Shown here: one piece after another, positions 1-13,700 of the stretch | How the letters are laid out: each line of letters opens with the position of its first letter | Position numbering within the stretch: the first letter of the stretch is position 1 | Assembly (NCBI GenBank): GCA_005281725.1 | Contig: SSBO01000009.1 | Location: forward strand, 706,585-770,584 | DNA from: Wuchereria bancrofti | Lineage: Eukaryota; Nematoda; Chromadorea; Rhabditida; Onchocercidae | DNA: 64,000 nt | Direction: 5' to 3' | Notes under the pieces: generated by a model | The model's input: only the letters and a program-made list of their open reading frames with translations | Database searches by the model: none | What the model was told of the DNA's origin: nothing | Program-made: the position numbers and the translations under genes

Positions 1-594
1 TACATAACACAACATTTTAAACGGTCATTCGTAAAGAGTAGTAATATGATCTCCTGACAAATAATTGAACTTCGTGTAATAGATTAAAAGATAGCTTGAT
101 AGCGATCATAATTCCTTCCAGATTACTGCAGTTCAAATTTTGTCATCTTATGCCAATTTTCTCAGTAGCATTCCATGTTAAAGAAAACTTGTTGAAAAAT
201 TTAAAAAAAAAATCTGTTTTACTCTTCGCTTTATCTCTTATTGTGCTGCTTTATCTCTTATTGTGTTTCTGCTTAAACATATTCCATTTTTATAACATTT
301 CAATTTTTTTTTCGGCATATAGGATACCATGTACACAGTGGTTTATTTAATTAAATATGCATGCGACGCATTAGTGCATATGTAACTCAACAAAATCATC
401 TCTATGTTCAATTTAGATAATTTTCATAAATATGATTAAAATGGTTCATATGAAAGTTACTGAACTGACAATTTGATTTTGTAACTGCTCATGCAAATAA
501 AAATTTCTGAATTTTAAAGATGAGATTATTGAAATTTAGAAAAATTCCACGAAAGCATATGCTGCAAAACAAAAAAAAAAAATTAAAAAATTAC
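1..594 (-). other. Intron of the WIPI-like gene
   Basis: This follows the donor of exon 4 of the WIPI-like gene. I looked on the minus strand for the next expected block (around the family's TPPNP-GLCALS segment) and did not find it. The next exon is therefore probably off the left edge. The open frames here are short and AT-driven. Confidence 0.5.
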
Positions 595-1930
595 CTTCAT
601 ATCTTTAACTGTATGAATATACACTATATCTTCCAGGCAAACTACCATATACTGCAAATAAATGTATTAATTAAGCTCTGCTATCTAAAAGTCACTTCGA
701 AATAGATTGAAGCATTTTTTTTTCTTCAGTTTTTGAAGAGCATCAATGAGTGTTTGAGCATCCAGTTTTTATTTTTGATTTTCAAAATACTTTAAATTAA
801 CTCTAATATATTGAAAATGGAACTTCGAGAATAACGAAAAATTTACGTCACGATTTAATTTCACTGCTAGTACTGTATTTGTGTAGCTTTGAGCACAAAT
901 CTCATTGTTTTTCTGGAAATGATAAATTCGAAGTTTACGCGGTGCCTGCGTCGATACCAGCATTAAAAGACTGGATGAGAAGAGACGTTCAATGAGCATA
1001 ATTTCGGAAACTTCTATAATTGGAATAATAAAAGACATTTACTTCGAAATGTATAAGGAGCAGTTTGATAATTCAATTTTTTGAAGTTAAAGTTGAACAG
1101 TAAGCATAGCTAAATACGTATTCTGAAATCTCTGTCGGATGATTCGAATGACTTCTAAGTTCCTTTCAACTTCTAAAACACATTTTCTACCGTATCTCGA
1201 AACTGTCCTGATATTGTTAAATCGATTCTTTTCAGTAGAATGACAACGTCAGACTTTATGAGAAGTGCACCGACGAAATTAAGATAGTCCTAGTATTTCC
1301 CCAATTCTTGTACACCTTAAAGTTTGACAAGAAATCATTCGATTTCTTAAAGATATAACGATGGTAATCGACCTTACCTATATTCTTCTTTTTGTCATCT
1401 GAAAACTGTCTATAACTTTCGTGAATTAAGTCAAGCTTATCGGTTTTTTTGATTGAATATAATGCATAATTGGATGCTGCACCCAAAGCAATCGATCTGT
1501 AACGGTATTGAGTTATTTCATTAACAATTTCATTTAGTTTTTTTATTTCATTCCATATTATTTCATTTATTTCATATCATTTACAGTTATTTCATTTATT
1601 TCACTAAACTGATTACTCAGGTGCTGAACACTATGAAACTTGGAAAAAAAAAAAACCTATGAAAAGAAGAACTGCATTACCTACATAGATGGGAAAATAA
1701 AACAGATCTTCATAGGTCAAACAATTTCTTATAGCTCAAAAAAAGTACTTTGATATTTCAAAAGGCTAAGTGTATCATGCTTTTATTCACGTAGCATCTG
1801 CCATCGCAGAATTAACTCTTTCAGTTGAGACCTGCTCGACATACTTAAAAAAAAACGGAGCTTACGTAGCATCCTGATTGAAGCCAACAAAAGATAATTC
1901 TTCAGGTGACAATTCATCATCCAGTGACAT
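595..1930 (-). CDS. atg-18: WIPI/ATG18-family PROPPIN, 5' part (3' end off the window)
   Basis: WIPI/ATG18 proteins are seven-bladed beta-propellers that bind PI3P on forming autophagosomes and help recruit the lipidation machinery. Four exons are seen on the minus strand: 1930-1866, 1496-1378, 1013-847 and 651-595. All have GT-AG borders and matching phases and give residues 1-136. The start reads MSLDDELSPEEL, followed by the family motif FNQD (about 17-20). Next come ALGAASNYALYS, DKLDLIHE, IERLFSSSL (about 69-77), APRKLRIYHF, NTVLAVKLNR and VVCLEDIVYIH, which align in order and spacing with WIPI blades 1-2. The FRRG lipid-binding motif would lie beyond the left edge. The start is uncertain because the frame stays open upstream to another ATG near 2016. 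I chose the ATG at 1930 because a TTTACAG acceptor lies about 35 nt before it. It is transcribed away from the GSKIP gene. WIPI membership is clear; calling it ATG-18 rather than EPG-6 rests on WIPI1/2-like residues. Confidence 0.82.
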
Positions 1931-2089
1931 CGGTGGCTCAGTTGTTAGGCGAGTTACTATTACCTGTAAAGTCCATAAAGCACCATTTCCCAAATTCGAT
2001 ACCCACCTGAACATATCGTCACCAAGTTCAGGTGCTGTCGAAATGAGCTAGGAGGCAGCAACACAGTATACAAGTAAAATCCAAATGGA

Positions 2090-2390
2090 TTCTTATCTCA
2101 TTCTCAAATAATCAAGCCTACGTGTACTATTTCTCCTGACCCTAACTCCGTGATAGAGGTCACCAGAACCTCCAAAGGAAAAGCAATCAATAAGTAGACC
2201 TAGTTAGTTCTACCTCTTCCAAAAAAAGTAATTCACGGGGTCATAATCGAATAGAACGAGGAGAATGGACAGGTCAGTGTCATTCGCTTCCCTTCTCTAA
2301 ATCATCGCTTCAAAACGACGGTGAATTATCCTTATCATCCGATATTGTCTCGAAAATAAATTTTCCCTTTAACCTTACCAAATTATATTT
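2090..2390 (+). other. Coding-like patch of unknown status
   Basis: This patch has higher GC than its surroundings and open plus-strand frames rich in Ser. One runs about 35 codons to 2194, ending SKGKAINK. A second runs from about 2205 for roughly 60 codons and includes the stretch SSTSSKKSNSRGHNR. The frames are separated by stops and no convincing splice pair links them. I do not recognise a family. It could be a decayed gene, an unspotted gene, or regulatory DNA upstream of the WIPI-like gene. Confidence 0.2.
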
Positions 2391-5300
2391 GTTCTCTTCC
2401 CGTCATCTCATACTACTTCCAATTTATCATCTTGAGTTTATGTAATTCCATTAGCGACATCTATACCAATTGTTGGAGTAAACATGATGAGCATTGAAAA
2501 CTCAATGGAATTCTAGCTAAAACTGAATTCGTCATATTCCTTAAGAAATCAATCAACAGAATAGTATAATCTTTTTCATCATTCCATGTAGTATTCTCTC
2601 TTCCAGGTCCAACTGATTAATTTTTCTTTAGAATAGATCTGAATTTCTCCATATCAGCTTATTTTAAAATCATATTTTCAAAAAAATTTCCAGTAATATA
2701 TCAACGACAATACTACAAGCTAAGTAGTAATTAATTAAGTAGTAATGTAAAATTCATTTCAATTCATTTAAATTCATTTTTTATTAGTCATAAAAACAAA
2801 GCACAAACGGGTATTTCTGTAGAAATGGACTTCTTCAGATTTAGTTTGTTCTTGCTCTAATTTCTTTCAGAAAAAACGTCTGATTACAAACACTTAAAAA
2901 GAAAAGAAGTGATAATAAGGGAGAAAGAAAAAAAAGTCAAGAAAAAACTCCAATATGTTCGTCTTCAACTTGTACATTTGTGAAATAAGTTGGGACACTC
3001 AGCAAAATCTATATCCCTACAAACCATCAAAGATTCTTCTTTTTTCTTTTTTTTTTTTTGAATAAGCTGAAGACGAACCATTCAGTGAATTTATCCAGTA
3101 AATATGATACAAAAATAGGTTAAAGAAAAGTAATCCAACATTTTCTAGTCTAACATCTAATTAATGCAAATTTCTACATTATGCATCGTACACTATCATA
3201 TCATTTCATTCTCCAATTACTAATCATTTTTTGCACAATGAAATTCTTTTTTGTTTAAAAATTCAGAAATCTTCTCAATTTCTAATTTTCAAAAATATTG
3301 AATTCACTGACTTATAAATGTCAAACGTTTCAGATGGAAAAGCATTCCGTAGAAATGAAAAAAGTGAGGGAATCAAAAAGCGCAAAAATTAGTGAATCAT
3401 AAAGCGCATTTTGAAGAGATAATAATACACACTAAAATTTTACTTCTATAATAAAACAAAGAATTTAAATATCAGATCGTTCGTTTCCAATTAACGTTTA
3501 TTCTTTCTTCACATTTCCAACATTTGACCATTTTTACGACCGCGTCTAACTATACGCACGCAAAGCGTACATTCAATACAAACAATCATCAATACAAAGC
3601 CAATCAAATGTGTTGCTAACTGAACAAATGCAATTGTGCGCGTGCGCAAAATTATCAATCGTTGTATGCTTGCATTCATCGACATTTATACAATGTATTT
3701 CATCCTGACTGGGTCGCTATGAAAATTCTATGATTCTTTCTTTAAAATGTTACGGAGTAGTCTCTTTCATTCTAATAAATTAATACCACAAATTACTCAT
3801 TGCAATGGAATTTTGATTAGTTGATAAATTGGAAGATGAAAAATTTTGACAATTATAAAAGGGAAAATGTATGATTGAAATTTTGAAATTAATCAAATTA
3901 AAAAATGAAAAACAAAGGATGAAAAGATTAATACAAAGAAAAATGTAGATATTATACATATATATTTGATATTTAAATTTCAATAAAGTTAATTTTATTC
4001 CTCTATTTTTTTTTTGCAAGAAAAATTCTTATAAATGTTTTATTATTAATGGCAGAAAGAAATAGCAAAAGCTTTAGCTCTAGCATTCATTATTAGAGTG
4101 TTATTTTTTCTATGTTCACATTAATTTAAGATAAAAATATTAAGTTGTAATTCTATTAATATCTTATTTTTTAACTATACAATTATAATTTAATTATTGT
4201 TTTCTAATATAATAGCAATATATTATCATGATTAAATTAATTCTGACTAATTAAATGAGTTGTGCTTGATTTCTAATGATTTTTTTTTAATTTAAACTTT
4301 TAAAATTTCTCTATGATAGTGCAAATTTTATTTCTATTCAAGTGCATTTCTGCTTCTCGTCATTTGCAATATAGCAATATGCAATCTTAGTGATAAGTAA
4401 AAAATTTTGAATTATATAAAAATATTGAAATTTAGAGCTTTTTTTTTTTAATTTGAGATTTTTTTGAGAATATATTTCTGGAAAAATATTTTTAAATGAT
4501 GAAAAAATCATTCTTTAGTCTCATCATCAAGAATTCTCGATTAGTTAATGTTACGCGAAAAGCTTTGAAAATAATTTCACATAAAATAGTTTCTGAGTTT
4601 ATATGGTTTTTTTTTTTTTCTTTTATAGATTACATTTACGGTTTGTTTATCATTTATTTTAGAAATAAAAAATTACAGTGGATAAATCATTTGAAATATA
4701 TTTTGTTTATTATTGTTTGAAAGTATATCTGTAGGCGCTGTTGTCCATAGCAACATACATCATCTATAAGAATTGTATTTGTTATGAATATGTAAACTTT
4801 GCATGCTTTTTTTGCGTGTTTAAAATGATAACATTTCATTCTTCACTAAATTACTCCTTTCAATGATTTCAGGCTAATCTGATTTGTAAAATAATCCTTA
4901 AATTTCATAAATTTCATATTAGTAAACAATAAATTCTATAAATTTCACTTTTGTCCCAGTTAAAATTAGCCGAAGTGATATCAGTAAACAATAGCACATG
5001 ATAAATTGGATGATTAAGATTAATTTCTTCTAAAATGATGAAAAAGAATTTTGAGAGAATTTAAAAAAAGAAAAAAATTTCTGAATTTCAAAAAACATTA
5101 TAGAATCAGAAATCGTACCACACATCAATCATTCGCAGTGAAATTTGAATGAAAAATTCAATTTCAAATACTTTTAGGAAAATATTTCACTTGAACAAAG
5201 AAAATTTTTGATGCAAAAAAAAAAAAAAAAAATTCCCTCTAAAGAAATCAATATCACTCATAAAATTATTATTGTTTTTTTAAGTTCAAATTAAAAAAGA

Positions 5301-5429
5301 ATAAAAAAAAAAACATTTTCAATCATTCAATTGCAACAATTATTTGCTTAAATTATGCCTTTTAAATTTTCATATTTTGCTGATGAGCTATGACTGATAA
5401 TATTTTTCACTTATTATCAATGATTAATA

Positions 5430-5600
5430 ATAATAATAATAATAATAATGAATAATAATAATAACGAATAATAATGAATAGTAATAATAATAACAATTAT
5501 TATTATGGATTATAAATTTCAAATTTATCAAAAAGTAAGAATGGAATAGGAAGGAGAGAGAAAGAGAGAGAGAGAGAGGGAGAGAGAGGAGGAAAAAGAA
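5430..5600. repeat. AAT and GA microsatellites
   Basis: An imperfect (AAT)n tract runs from about 5427 to 5510. It is followed by a GAGA tract at about 5553-5605. The long Tyr-, Ser- and Leu-rich minus-strand frames here are products of the repeats. Confidence 0.85.
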
Positions 5601-6509
5601 AAAGAGAAAAAATGGAACAACTCGTGAATTTCTCGTGAAATGTTTCAAAATTTTATTATATATAACAGTAGGTGGCATCTATTAGTTTTTATTCTTCCTT
5701 TTTAAACATCGATCGCATCTTCTTTAACCAATCATTCTATCATCATCAATCGATATTTGCACTTTCAATTCATTTTAACAAATACATTCAATTATTTTTA
5801 TCATTTGATAAAATCTTAGGTATTAATTTTGAAAATATTAATTTGATAATTTTAATAATTATCAAATTAATTGTATTGTTGTTTAGACGTTTTTTAATAA
5901 TTAAAATTTCAATTGTATTAAATTTATTTAATTGCTATATTAAAATAAATATCATATGTTATGCTATTATTTTAAATTGTTTATTGAATATTTTAAAATA
6001 TAATCTATGTTATTAATAATGTTATGATAATAAATATTTGATACATCTATGAGATTTATTTTTATCTTTCTGATACATACGAGGAACATAGTTTTCACTA
6101 AGTTAAAAATGTAATATTTATTACAGTTAAAAAAAAAACTTTAAATTTTGAAATAAACCACTGAGTTTAACAAATGCTTAGTTTGTTTGTTTTTTTTTTC
6201 TTTTGTATAAATATTCATATAGTTTCACTTTTTTTTTTTTTTTGTTTCTCTGAGAAATTAATTACCTTTGATAATTAAACAATTTTTCTAAGATTAAACT
6301 ATTATTCTATTTGCAACTATAAATATTAGCTTCCTTTTTTTTTCGTTCATCTGTTTTCCTTTATTTTTTTATTTTTAGATGTTATTTTTAGTGAGTGGGA
6401 AGTATTTTGTTATTGATACTACTATGAACGAGAAAATTTCTTGGCGCTTATGTCGATGCGTCAATAGAGCCAAATCATCAATTGACTGAATGGTGTGTTT
6501 GATAAGTTT

Positions 6510-7165
6510 GTCTCGACAAAGATTATTACTTAACTTATCCAGACATCATATTACTTAATTTACTAACCATTAAAGATTAATCTTAATCTATTAATGATTA
6601 GATTATTTGACCTACATTACTTAGTCTACTAGTGATTAAATTATTTGACCTATTACCCAATCTATGATTAGATTATTTGACCTATTACTTAAGTTATTAA
6701 TGATTAGATTATTTGACCCATATTACTTAGTCTACTAATGATTAAATTATTTGACTTATTAAGTTGTTAATGATTAGATTATTTGACCTATATTACTTAG
6801 TCTACTAATGATTAAATTATTTGACCCATTACTTAATCTATTAATGATTGGATTATTTGACCTATATTACTTAGTCTACTAATTAAATTATTTGACCCAT
6901 TACTTAATCTATTAATGATTATATTATTTAACCTATATTACTTAGTCTACTAATGATTAAATTATTTGACCCATTACCCAATCTATGATTAGATTATTTG
7001 ACCTATTACTTAAGTTATTAATGATTGTATTATTTGACCCATTACTTAATCTATTAATGATTATATTATTTGACCTATATTACTTACTTTACTAATGATT
7101 AGATTATTTGACCTATTACTTAAGTTACTAGTGATTAGATTATTTGACCTATCAGTTATCATACG
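6510..7165. repeat. Minisatellite, units of about 35 bp
   Basis: Variants of ATTATTTGACC followed by TATTACTTA, a TCTA or GTTA motif and ATGATTA recur about 18 times, with units of roughly 30-40 bp. Two unit types, with TTGACCTAT and TTGACCCAT, tend to alternate, which suggests higher-order expansion. Confidence 0.8.
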
Positions 7166-7336
7166 ACTTAATGCATCAATTATCAATGGAGTAGTACCGA
7201 TCCATCCAGAAGAAATGAGCAGAAAGAAGTTTCTGCTTCGATAAATATTCCACCAAACATAATTTGCCGCGAATAAGATAAACCAACGAGCGCCCATTGC
7301 GTTATTTTAAAGAGTGCAATTTTTATAACCTTTTGC

Positions 7337-7424
7337 GCACACATACACACACACACATACACATACACCCACACATACACACTCACACATACACACACAC
7401 ACACACACCCACACATACACATAT
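7337..7424. repeat. CA-rich microsatellite
   Basis: Runs of ACACAC with interspersed ATACAC and ACCCACAC. The minus-strand frame of Cys and Val repeats is a by-product. Confidence 0.85.
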
Positions 7425-8952
7425 CCAGAGAAATCGATCGTAAGTAAAATAAGAAGACTTCTTTTCCTTTTTTTTTTTCACTTGTCATCTGTTTGACGTC
7501 ACTGTTTAGTGTTACTATGAAACGTCCACCTCATTTATATTTTATCTCATGTCCACCTTTAATCCTTTCCAATATTATTATCGTTTTTTTTTCATTTTTT
7601 TTTTTATTAAATAATTTCACAAATTTTATATGAACAGATTCAATTTTTTCTTTCTCTTTTTTTTTGATTGAAAATGTTCAATGATGCGAAATGAAATGGA
7701 TGAAAATGTTGACATTATTATCATTTTTTTTTTCCCTTCCTTTTTTTTTCACTTCTATCATTTTTCTCAATTTTTATTTGTTCAAAATTTCTTGCTACAA
7801 ACTTTTTCAACACAATCATCTATCACTAAAACAAACAAACTACTCAAATTACTATTTAATGTCTAAAAATGAAATATGCATGGAATGGAATAAAAATGAA
7901 TGTCACATGAATTTTTGAATGACAGAAGTCCCCCCAAACTGCTTGTTTAGTATGTAATTTCCAAATCATATGATATTAATTTTATTGATTGGTAGCAGTG
8001 ATACTACTTAAATATTTGCAAAAAGGAAAAATGAGATGATAGAAAGGAAAAGGAGGAAGGAAGGAAGGAAGGAGGAGGTGAAAATAAAGAGCGCAATAAA
8101 TCATTTATTTTGTTTGCTTTTTAACAATTATCATTTATTGTTGGTAATGTATTAGTTTGAAAGTTTATTCAATCCCTTATTTTTAGCTATATAAGATTTA
8201 GATTATAGTTAAATTAATTTATTTAAAAAGAAAAATTCATTTATCATTTTTTTTTGTTAAATTCTCTCTCTTTTTTTTGGGGGGGTTATCAATATAACTT
8301 ATATGTAAAAATAGAATGATAAAGGAGTGATAAATGTGGAAAATGATAAAAGGCAATAATAGCACTTACATTTTATTATTGTATGAAATTTTACACTTTT
8401 TTTGATGATACACTTTTCTTTTTTTTGGATTTTTATACTTTATAATTTATTTACTTTTTTGCGCTCAATGATATATTTATATAAATGTTTAGCGTGTTTG
8501 AGAAATTTCATCGAAATTTGTTTGATAGTTATTAAGTATTTTATTACCAATAGATATTTTTTTCTTATCACTTTTTTTCATCATTTTTTTATCATTTTTT
8601 TTTTATCATTGATTAGCTTCAAGTAACAATATGCAAACTATGTAATAAAATATTAACATCTGTTTGCTACTTTTTTCTTCTTTCTCTCTCTCTCTCCCTC
8701 TCTCTCTCTCTTTGTCCCTCTCTCTCTCTCTCTCTTAGACATATTTCCCATTAAAATTCTTGTTGACATGTCCCATTCATTCATCTCATTGTTATAAGAT
8801 TTTTTATAAAAATTAAAAATGAAAAAAAGAAAATCAATTCGATTTTCTTTTTGGTCAATTTTATTTATCATTTTATTGTTTACTTTTTTCATTTTTAACT
8901 ATTCAACATAATGTTAATATTACTATTTCAACTGCACATTCAATTTATTCAA

Positions 8953-9283
8953 TTCGTATTTTTTTTTCTTAATCATATTTTCTCCAATAAATTATATTTT
9001 GATAGAAATAAAGATTAAATAAACAAAAGGAAAAAAAAAATAAATCCTCCAAGGATTTGTTAATTATTTATTCAGTAATAGAAAATGAAAATAGGATGTG
9101 AAGGAACAAAAAAAAAAGAAATTTATATTTTTTTTTTTAATCACATTTTCTCTAATAAATTAAATTTTGATAGGAACAAAGATTAAGTAAAGAAAAAAAT
9201 AAAAAATAAAGCCCTTTAAGGATTTGCTAATTATCAAATAATAGAAAACGAAAACAGAATATGAAGGAACAAAAAAAAAAAAA
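8953..9283. repeat. Tandem direct duplication of about 160 bp
   Basis: The stretch 8953-9115 recurs diverged at 9126-9283. Shared landmarks in the same order are TTCTCC/TCTAATAAATT, TTTTGATAG, AAAGATTAA, AAGGATTTG and GAAGGAACAAAA. Confidence 0.7.
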
Positions 9284-10743
9284 AAAAAAATAATTTAAAA
9301 ATGATAAACCAAATATTTTACAAAAAGAATCTTTCAAATAATAACAAATATATATCTCTTCTTATAATATCTATCGATAAGAATAAATTTTTTTTTTTTT
9401 TTTTTACAAAGTATTCGCAATAATAATTTTTTCTTTTTTTTTTTTTTTTTTACAAAATTATCAGAACGTCCCTTCTTTATTTTTTGCATTTGTTTAATGT
9501 GAAAATAACATATACTTTTCATTTCTTTATAATTTCATTAATTGCTATTCTAATTAAAGTTATTAAATCAAAGATCATAGGTTAAATTTTTTGAATATAA
9601 ATATTCATAATTGTTTCTCATAATTAGATAACTTTTCTTTTTTGTTGTGTTGAGGAAAAGAAAAAAAGAAAAAAAACATTGCATTTATGGGTCAAAGATT
9701 TTTCCTAAAATGGCAAAAAAATGTTTGAAAATAATAATTTATTGTAGTTAATGAGAGCTTATTTTTAGAATTGAAATAGCTCTTAGCAATTATTATGAAA
9801 GGAAAGAAGGAAGGTCAAATATTAGAACAATCTCTTATTGATAAGGTCAAATACCAGAACGATCTGTTGGTTAATTTTGGATGATGATCTGACCTATAAA
9901 TGGATGAGCCATCATCAGTTTGCCTTTCCCATTAGATTATCTTGTGTAATCCTTCATTAAAAAACTTATTTTATTGTAAAATGTTTTTTTTTTTTTTGCT
10001 TACTTTTTGTCATTTATGGAAAATTTTATGACTTTTAATAAATTGTATTACTTTTTATATTATCTAAATATGATAGATTTAACAATGATTTTATTAATTG
10101 AGTTAAAAACAAAAGAAAAAGTTAAAAAGAAATAAGTTAAAGAATTAAAAAGTAATATATTCACTTATATTATCATCTGATACAAAATGATTTTAAAAAA
10201 AATAAATAAATAAATAAACAAAGTGATAAGTTCGGAAATTGTTTTTTTTCTTTTTTCTTTACTTTTAATGATTAATTGCGCAAATTAGGATTGTTTATTA
10301 TTATCATTTTATCTTCATCGTTATCAATTATTTGTTCTTTATCCATGTTTTATGAGAATTTTTTTTTTTTTTCATTATTACAATGTAATCAAAATGATAA
10401 ATTAAAAAACTTATTTTATTGTAAAATCTATCTTTCAACTTAATATTTTAGTTCCTTTTTAACTTATTCTTTTCAGTTCCTATTCCATCAATTTTTAATT
10501 TATTCTTTCCAATTCCTATTCCATTAATTTTTAATTTATTCTTTTCAATTCCTGTTTCATGTTTTTTTTCTTTCATTAAACAATATCTTCGGTTAAACTA
10601 TTATTAATGATTATTTTGAACTAATCTATTTATTAATATGTTATTTCAGTGATTGGTGTGAAAAATTAATTATATTGGAATTAATTATAAAATCAAAGAT
10701 TATAACAACAACAAAACAACAAAAAAAAAAAAAAGAAAAGAAA

Positions 10744-13700
10744 ATGTCCACTGATCCGTCAATGCGTCCAAAGATTTCCAGTGCATCGATGAGTGATTTT
10801 GAAAATAAATTATCATACTTTGGTGATTATCACATATCATGCCATAATCGACGTCGTTCTATACCATTGTAAGTTTAATATTTCATTTATTTCTATGAAA
10901 TTTTATTAAATTAAATTTTTTTGATGATAATAATTAGTATATGAAAATTTATGATAGCAATTTTTAACATAATTTTACATTTATTTACATTTAAACTCTT
11001 TGTAATATTTATTAAAATGGAATAGTAAGAATTTTAATTTATCATTATCAATTAATATTAATTCAATTAATCAATGCATTGAATGATTAAATTATTTAAA
11101 TAGATATCAAAAATATCATTCAATTTTTAAATTGTCTCATTTCAATTACTTTTGTTCATTTCGATCATTCATTTTCTTCCATTAATTTTGTTAATCTTTG
11201 TAATATTAAAATATTTTTTTTTTTTTTTTGTTATAAATAAAAGTGAAAGTATTTATTAAAATTGAATAGCAAGAATTTTAATATGTCATTATCAATTAAT
11301 ATCAATTCAATTAATCAATTCATTGAATGATTAAATTATTCAGATAAATATCAAAAATGTCATTCAATTTTGAAATTGTCTCACTTCAATTACTTTTATT
11401 CATTTCGGTCATTCATTTTCTTCCATCAATTTTGTTTTAATTTGATTTGTATGATCATATATGCAAAAAAGTGTAACATTATCATCTGTCCTTCACGTCA
11501 TTCCGAAATAAATTTGACGATTGATGACATCATTTCGTCATATAACGTTTTAAAAAAAAAAAAAAAAAAAAACGAAAGAAAAATAAAAGGGAAAAGAAAA
11601 GTGTCGTAAGAATAATTTATGTATGCTTTTCATCTTTTAAATGCTTTTAAAAAGTTAAATTATTACAGATTAGAGCAAACATTAAAGAATTATATTAATC
11701 TATTATGAGAATTTTGATCTATGATCGAAACAGCCTAAAATTATATGTTATTTATACTAATATTTTATCTTTATCATAAAATTAATGGAAAAAAAAAATT
11801 AAACTAAAATACTTAGTTTTTTGTTAAAATTTAGCTTATATTTTTCTATAATTATAATTTTTTTTTTTGTCTCAAAAAAAAAGCAAATTATGTCAGAAAA
11901 AATTTCTTTTTTTTTGTGTCTATTTGAAGCAAATTTGATATGAATTAATTACTGATAACAGAAATTTTTCTCAGCTATTCTTAATCACTTTCTATAGTTC
12001 ATTTATTTGATATCAATTAATTTGATTTAATTTGATATGAACTGATAACAGAAATAAGATAAGAAATAAGCAAAATATATTTAATGCATTGGGGGATTTC
12101 TCACAATTATGTTGATTTGATCGATGATAAGTGATAGCATGAAATAAGCTAAAGTTAGCATGTAATTGTTTAAAATGATTAAAAATAAAATTACGCTCAA
12201 GGAAAAAGATAGGGTATTTTTGCTTCCCATAAATTTGGGTATTATTATCAGTGATTAAAATTTCTTCACTGAAGAAGAAAGATAGGGTATTTTTGTTTCC
12301 CATAAATTTGGGTATTATTATCAGTGATTAAAATTTCTTCACTGAAGAAGAAAGATAGGGTATTTTTGCTTCCCATAAATTTGGGTATTATTATCAGTGA
12401 TTAAAATTTCTTCACTGAAGGAGAAAGATAGGGTATTTTTGCTTCCCATAAATTTGGGTATTATTATCAGTGATTAAAATTTTTGCATATTGAAATATAA
12501 AACTTTTCATTAATTAAATGTTAATTCAAAATGTGTTGCATAATATTTTACATTTTCTCGTTTACCTTACTATGCTACAATATTGGAGAGAGAGAGAGGG
12601 AAATAATATTGAAGTTGAAATTTACCTGTAATTGAAAGGAGGAAAAATGGTAGTGAAATTTCCCAAACATTTAAAATTTTGAAGTAATAATTAATGATAA
12701 GTTAAGAAGATAACAAATAGATTAATCAATAATAGATCATTTATATTTGAATTTACATATATATGTATTTTTTTTTTTTGATATTCGTATGCTACCTTTA
12801 TCGTTATGTCTTTTTCGTTCTAACTTTGTAAAAAAAAAAGAAGAAAATTTTTTACTGAAATCTGCTAAGAAAAATAGTAAAATGAGTTCTTTAAAATTTT
12901 ATAATTCAATTTTTGTTATATTTATATTTGTGATTGATAAAAGATAAGTAATTATTTAGCCTAATTAAATATAATAAGATTAAACTGATAGAATAGTAAT
13001 TAAATGTTGCCATTAGAATGTCAAATATTTGATCTTTTTTTTGCATTTTTGTTAAAAAAATAAATAAATATTTACTGATGTTTTTTTTTGGTTTTTTTTC
13101 TATTTAATGTAAATTTTTGGAAATTGTAAATTAATTAATGAGGAGGAACAGTTTTCTTGTTTATATTTGTTATTAAGTGCTGAAATTGAATAAATAAGAT
13201 AATTCTTATATTCATATTACTTATCTTATTATTTAGTTTACTTATAAAATTCTTTTTTTTTTTTTTGCTCATCTCGTCTTACTCATCTTACTTGTTTACT
13301 TATAAAATATTTTGCAAACTTTAGCAACATAATAATAATAATCTATTAAGTAAGTGTTTATTCATTAATACATGTTGGTGATTGGATGATGAACTTAATT
13401 TAACCAGGATTTATCTATCTGATTCTGTTAAAATAATAATAATAATAAATAATAATAATACCAATAATAATAATAATAATAGTAACAATAATGGTAATAA
13501 TAGTAACAATAATGGTAGTAATAATAATAGCAATAGTAAAAATAATAATGATAATAAATAATAATAATAACAATAATAATAATAATAATAATAATAGTAA
13601 CAATAATAGTAATAATAATAACAGTAATAATAATAGTAGTAATAATGGTAGTAATAATAATAATAATAGTAATATAATAATAATAGTAATAAATAATAAT

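Larger units (their letters stand above)
1931..10743. other. Long gene-poor region between two divergent genes
   Basis: This is about 8.8 kb of AT-rich DNA between the WIPI-like gene (minus) and the GSKIP-domain gene (plus). It contains homopolymer runs, AAT, GA and CA microsatellites, a minisatellite (6510-7165) and a direct duplication (8953-9283). There is a somewhat GC-richer patch around 3480-3720, with CGCGTC and CGCACGCAAAGCG, that could be promoter-like. I see no exon series I can support. Part of the region may be 5' untranslated exon or promoter sequence for either flanking gene. Confidence 0.5.

Noticed and set aside
7183..7488. Minus-strand frame with Cys-Val repeats
   Set aside because: Product of the CA microsatellite at 7337-7424.
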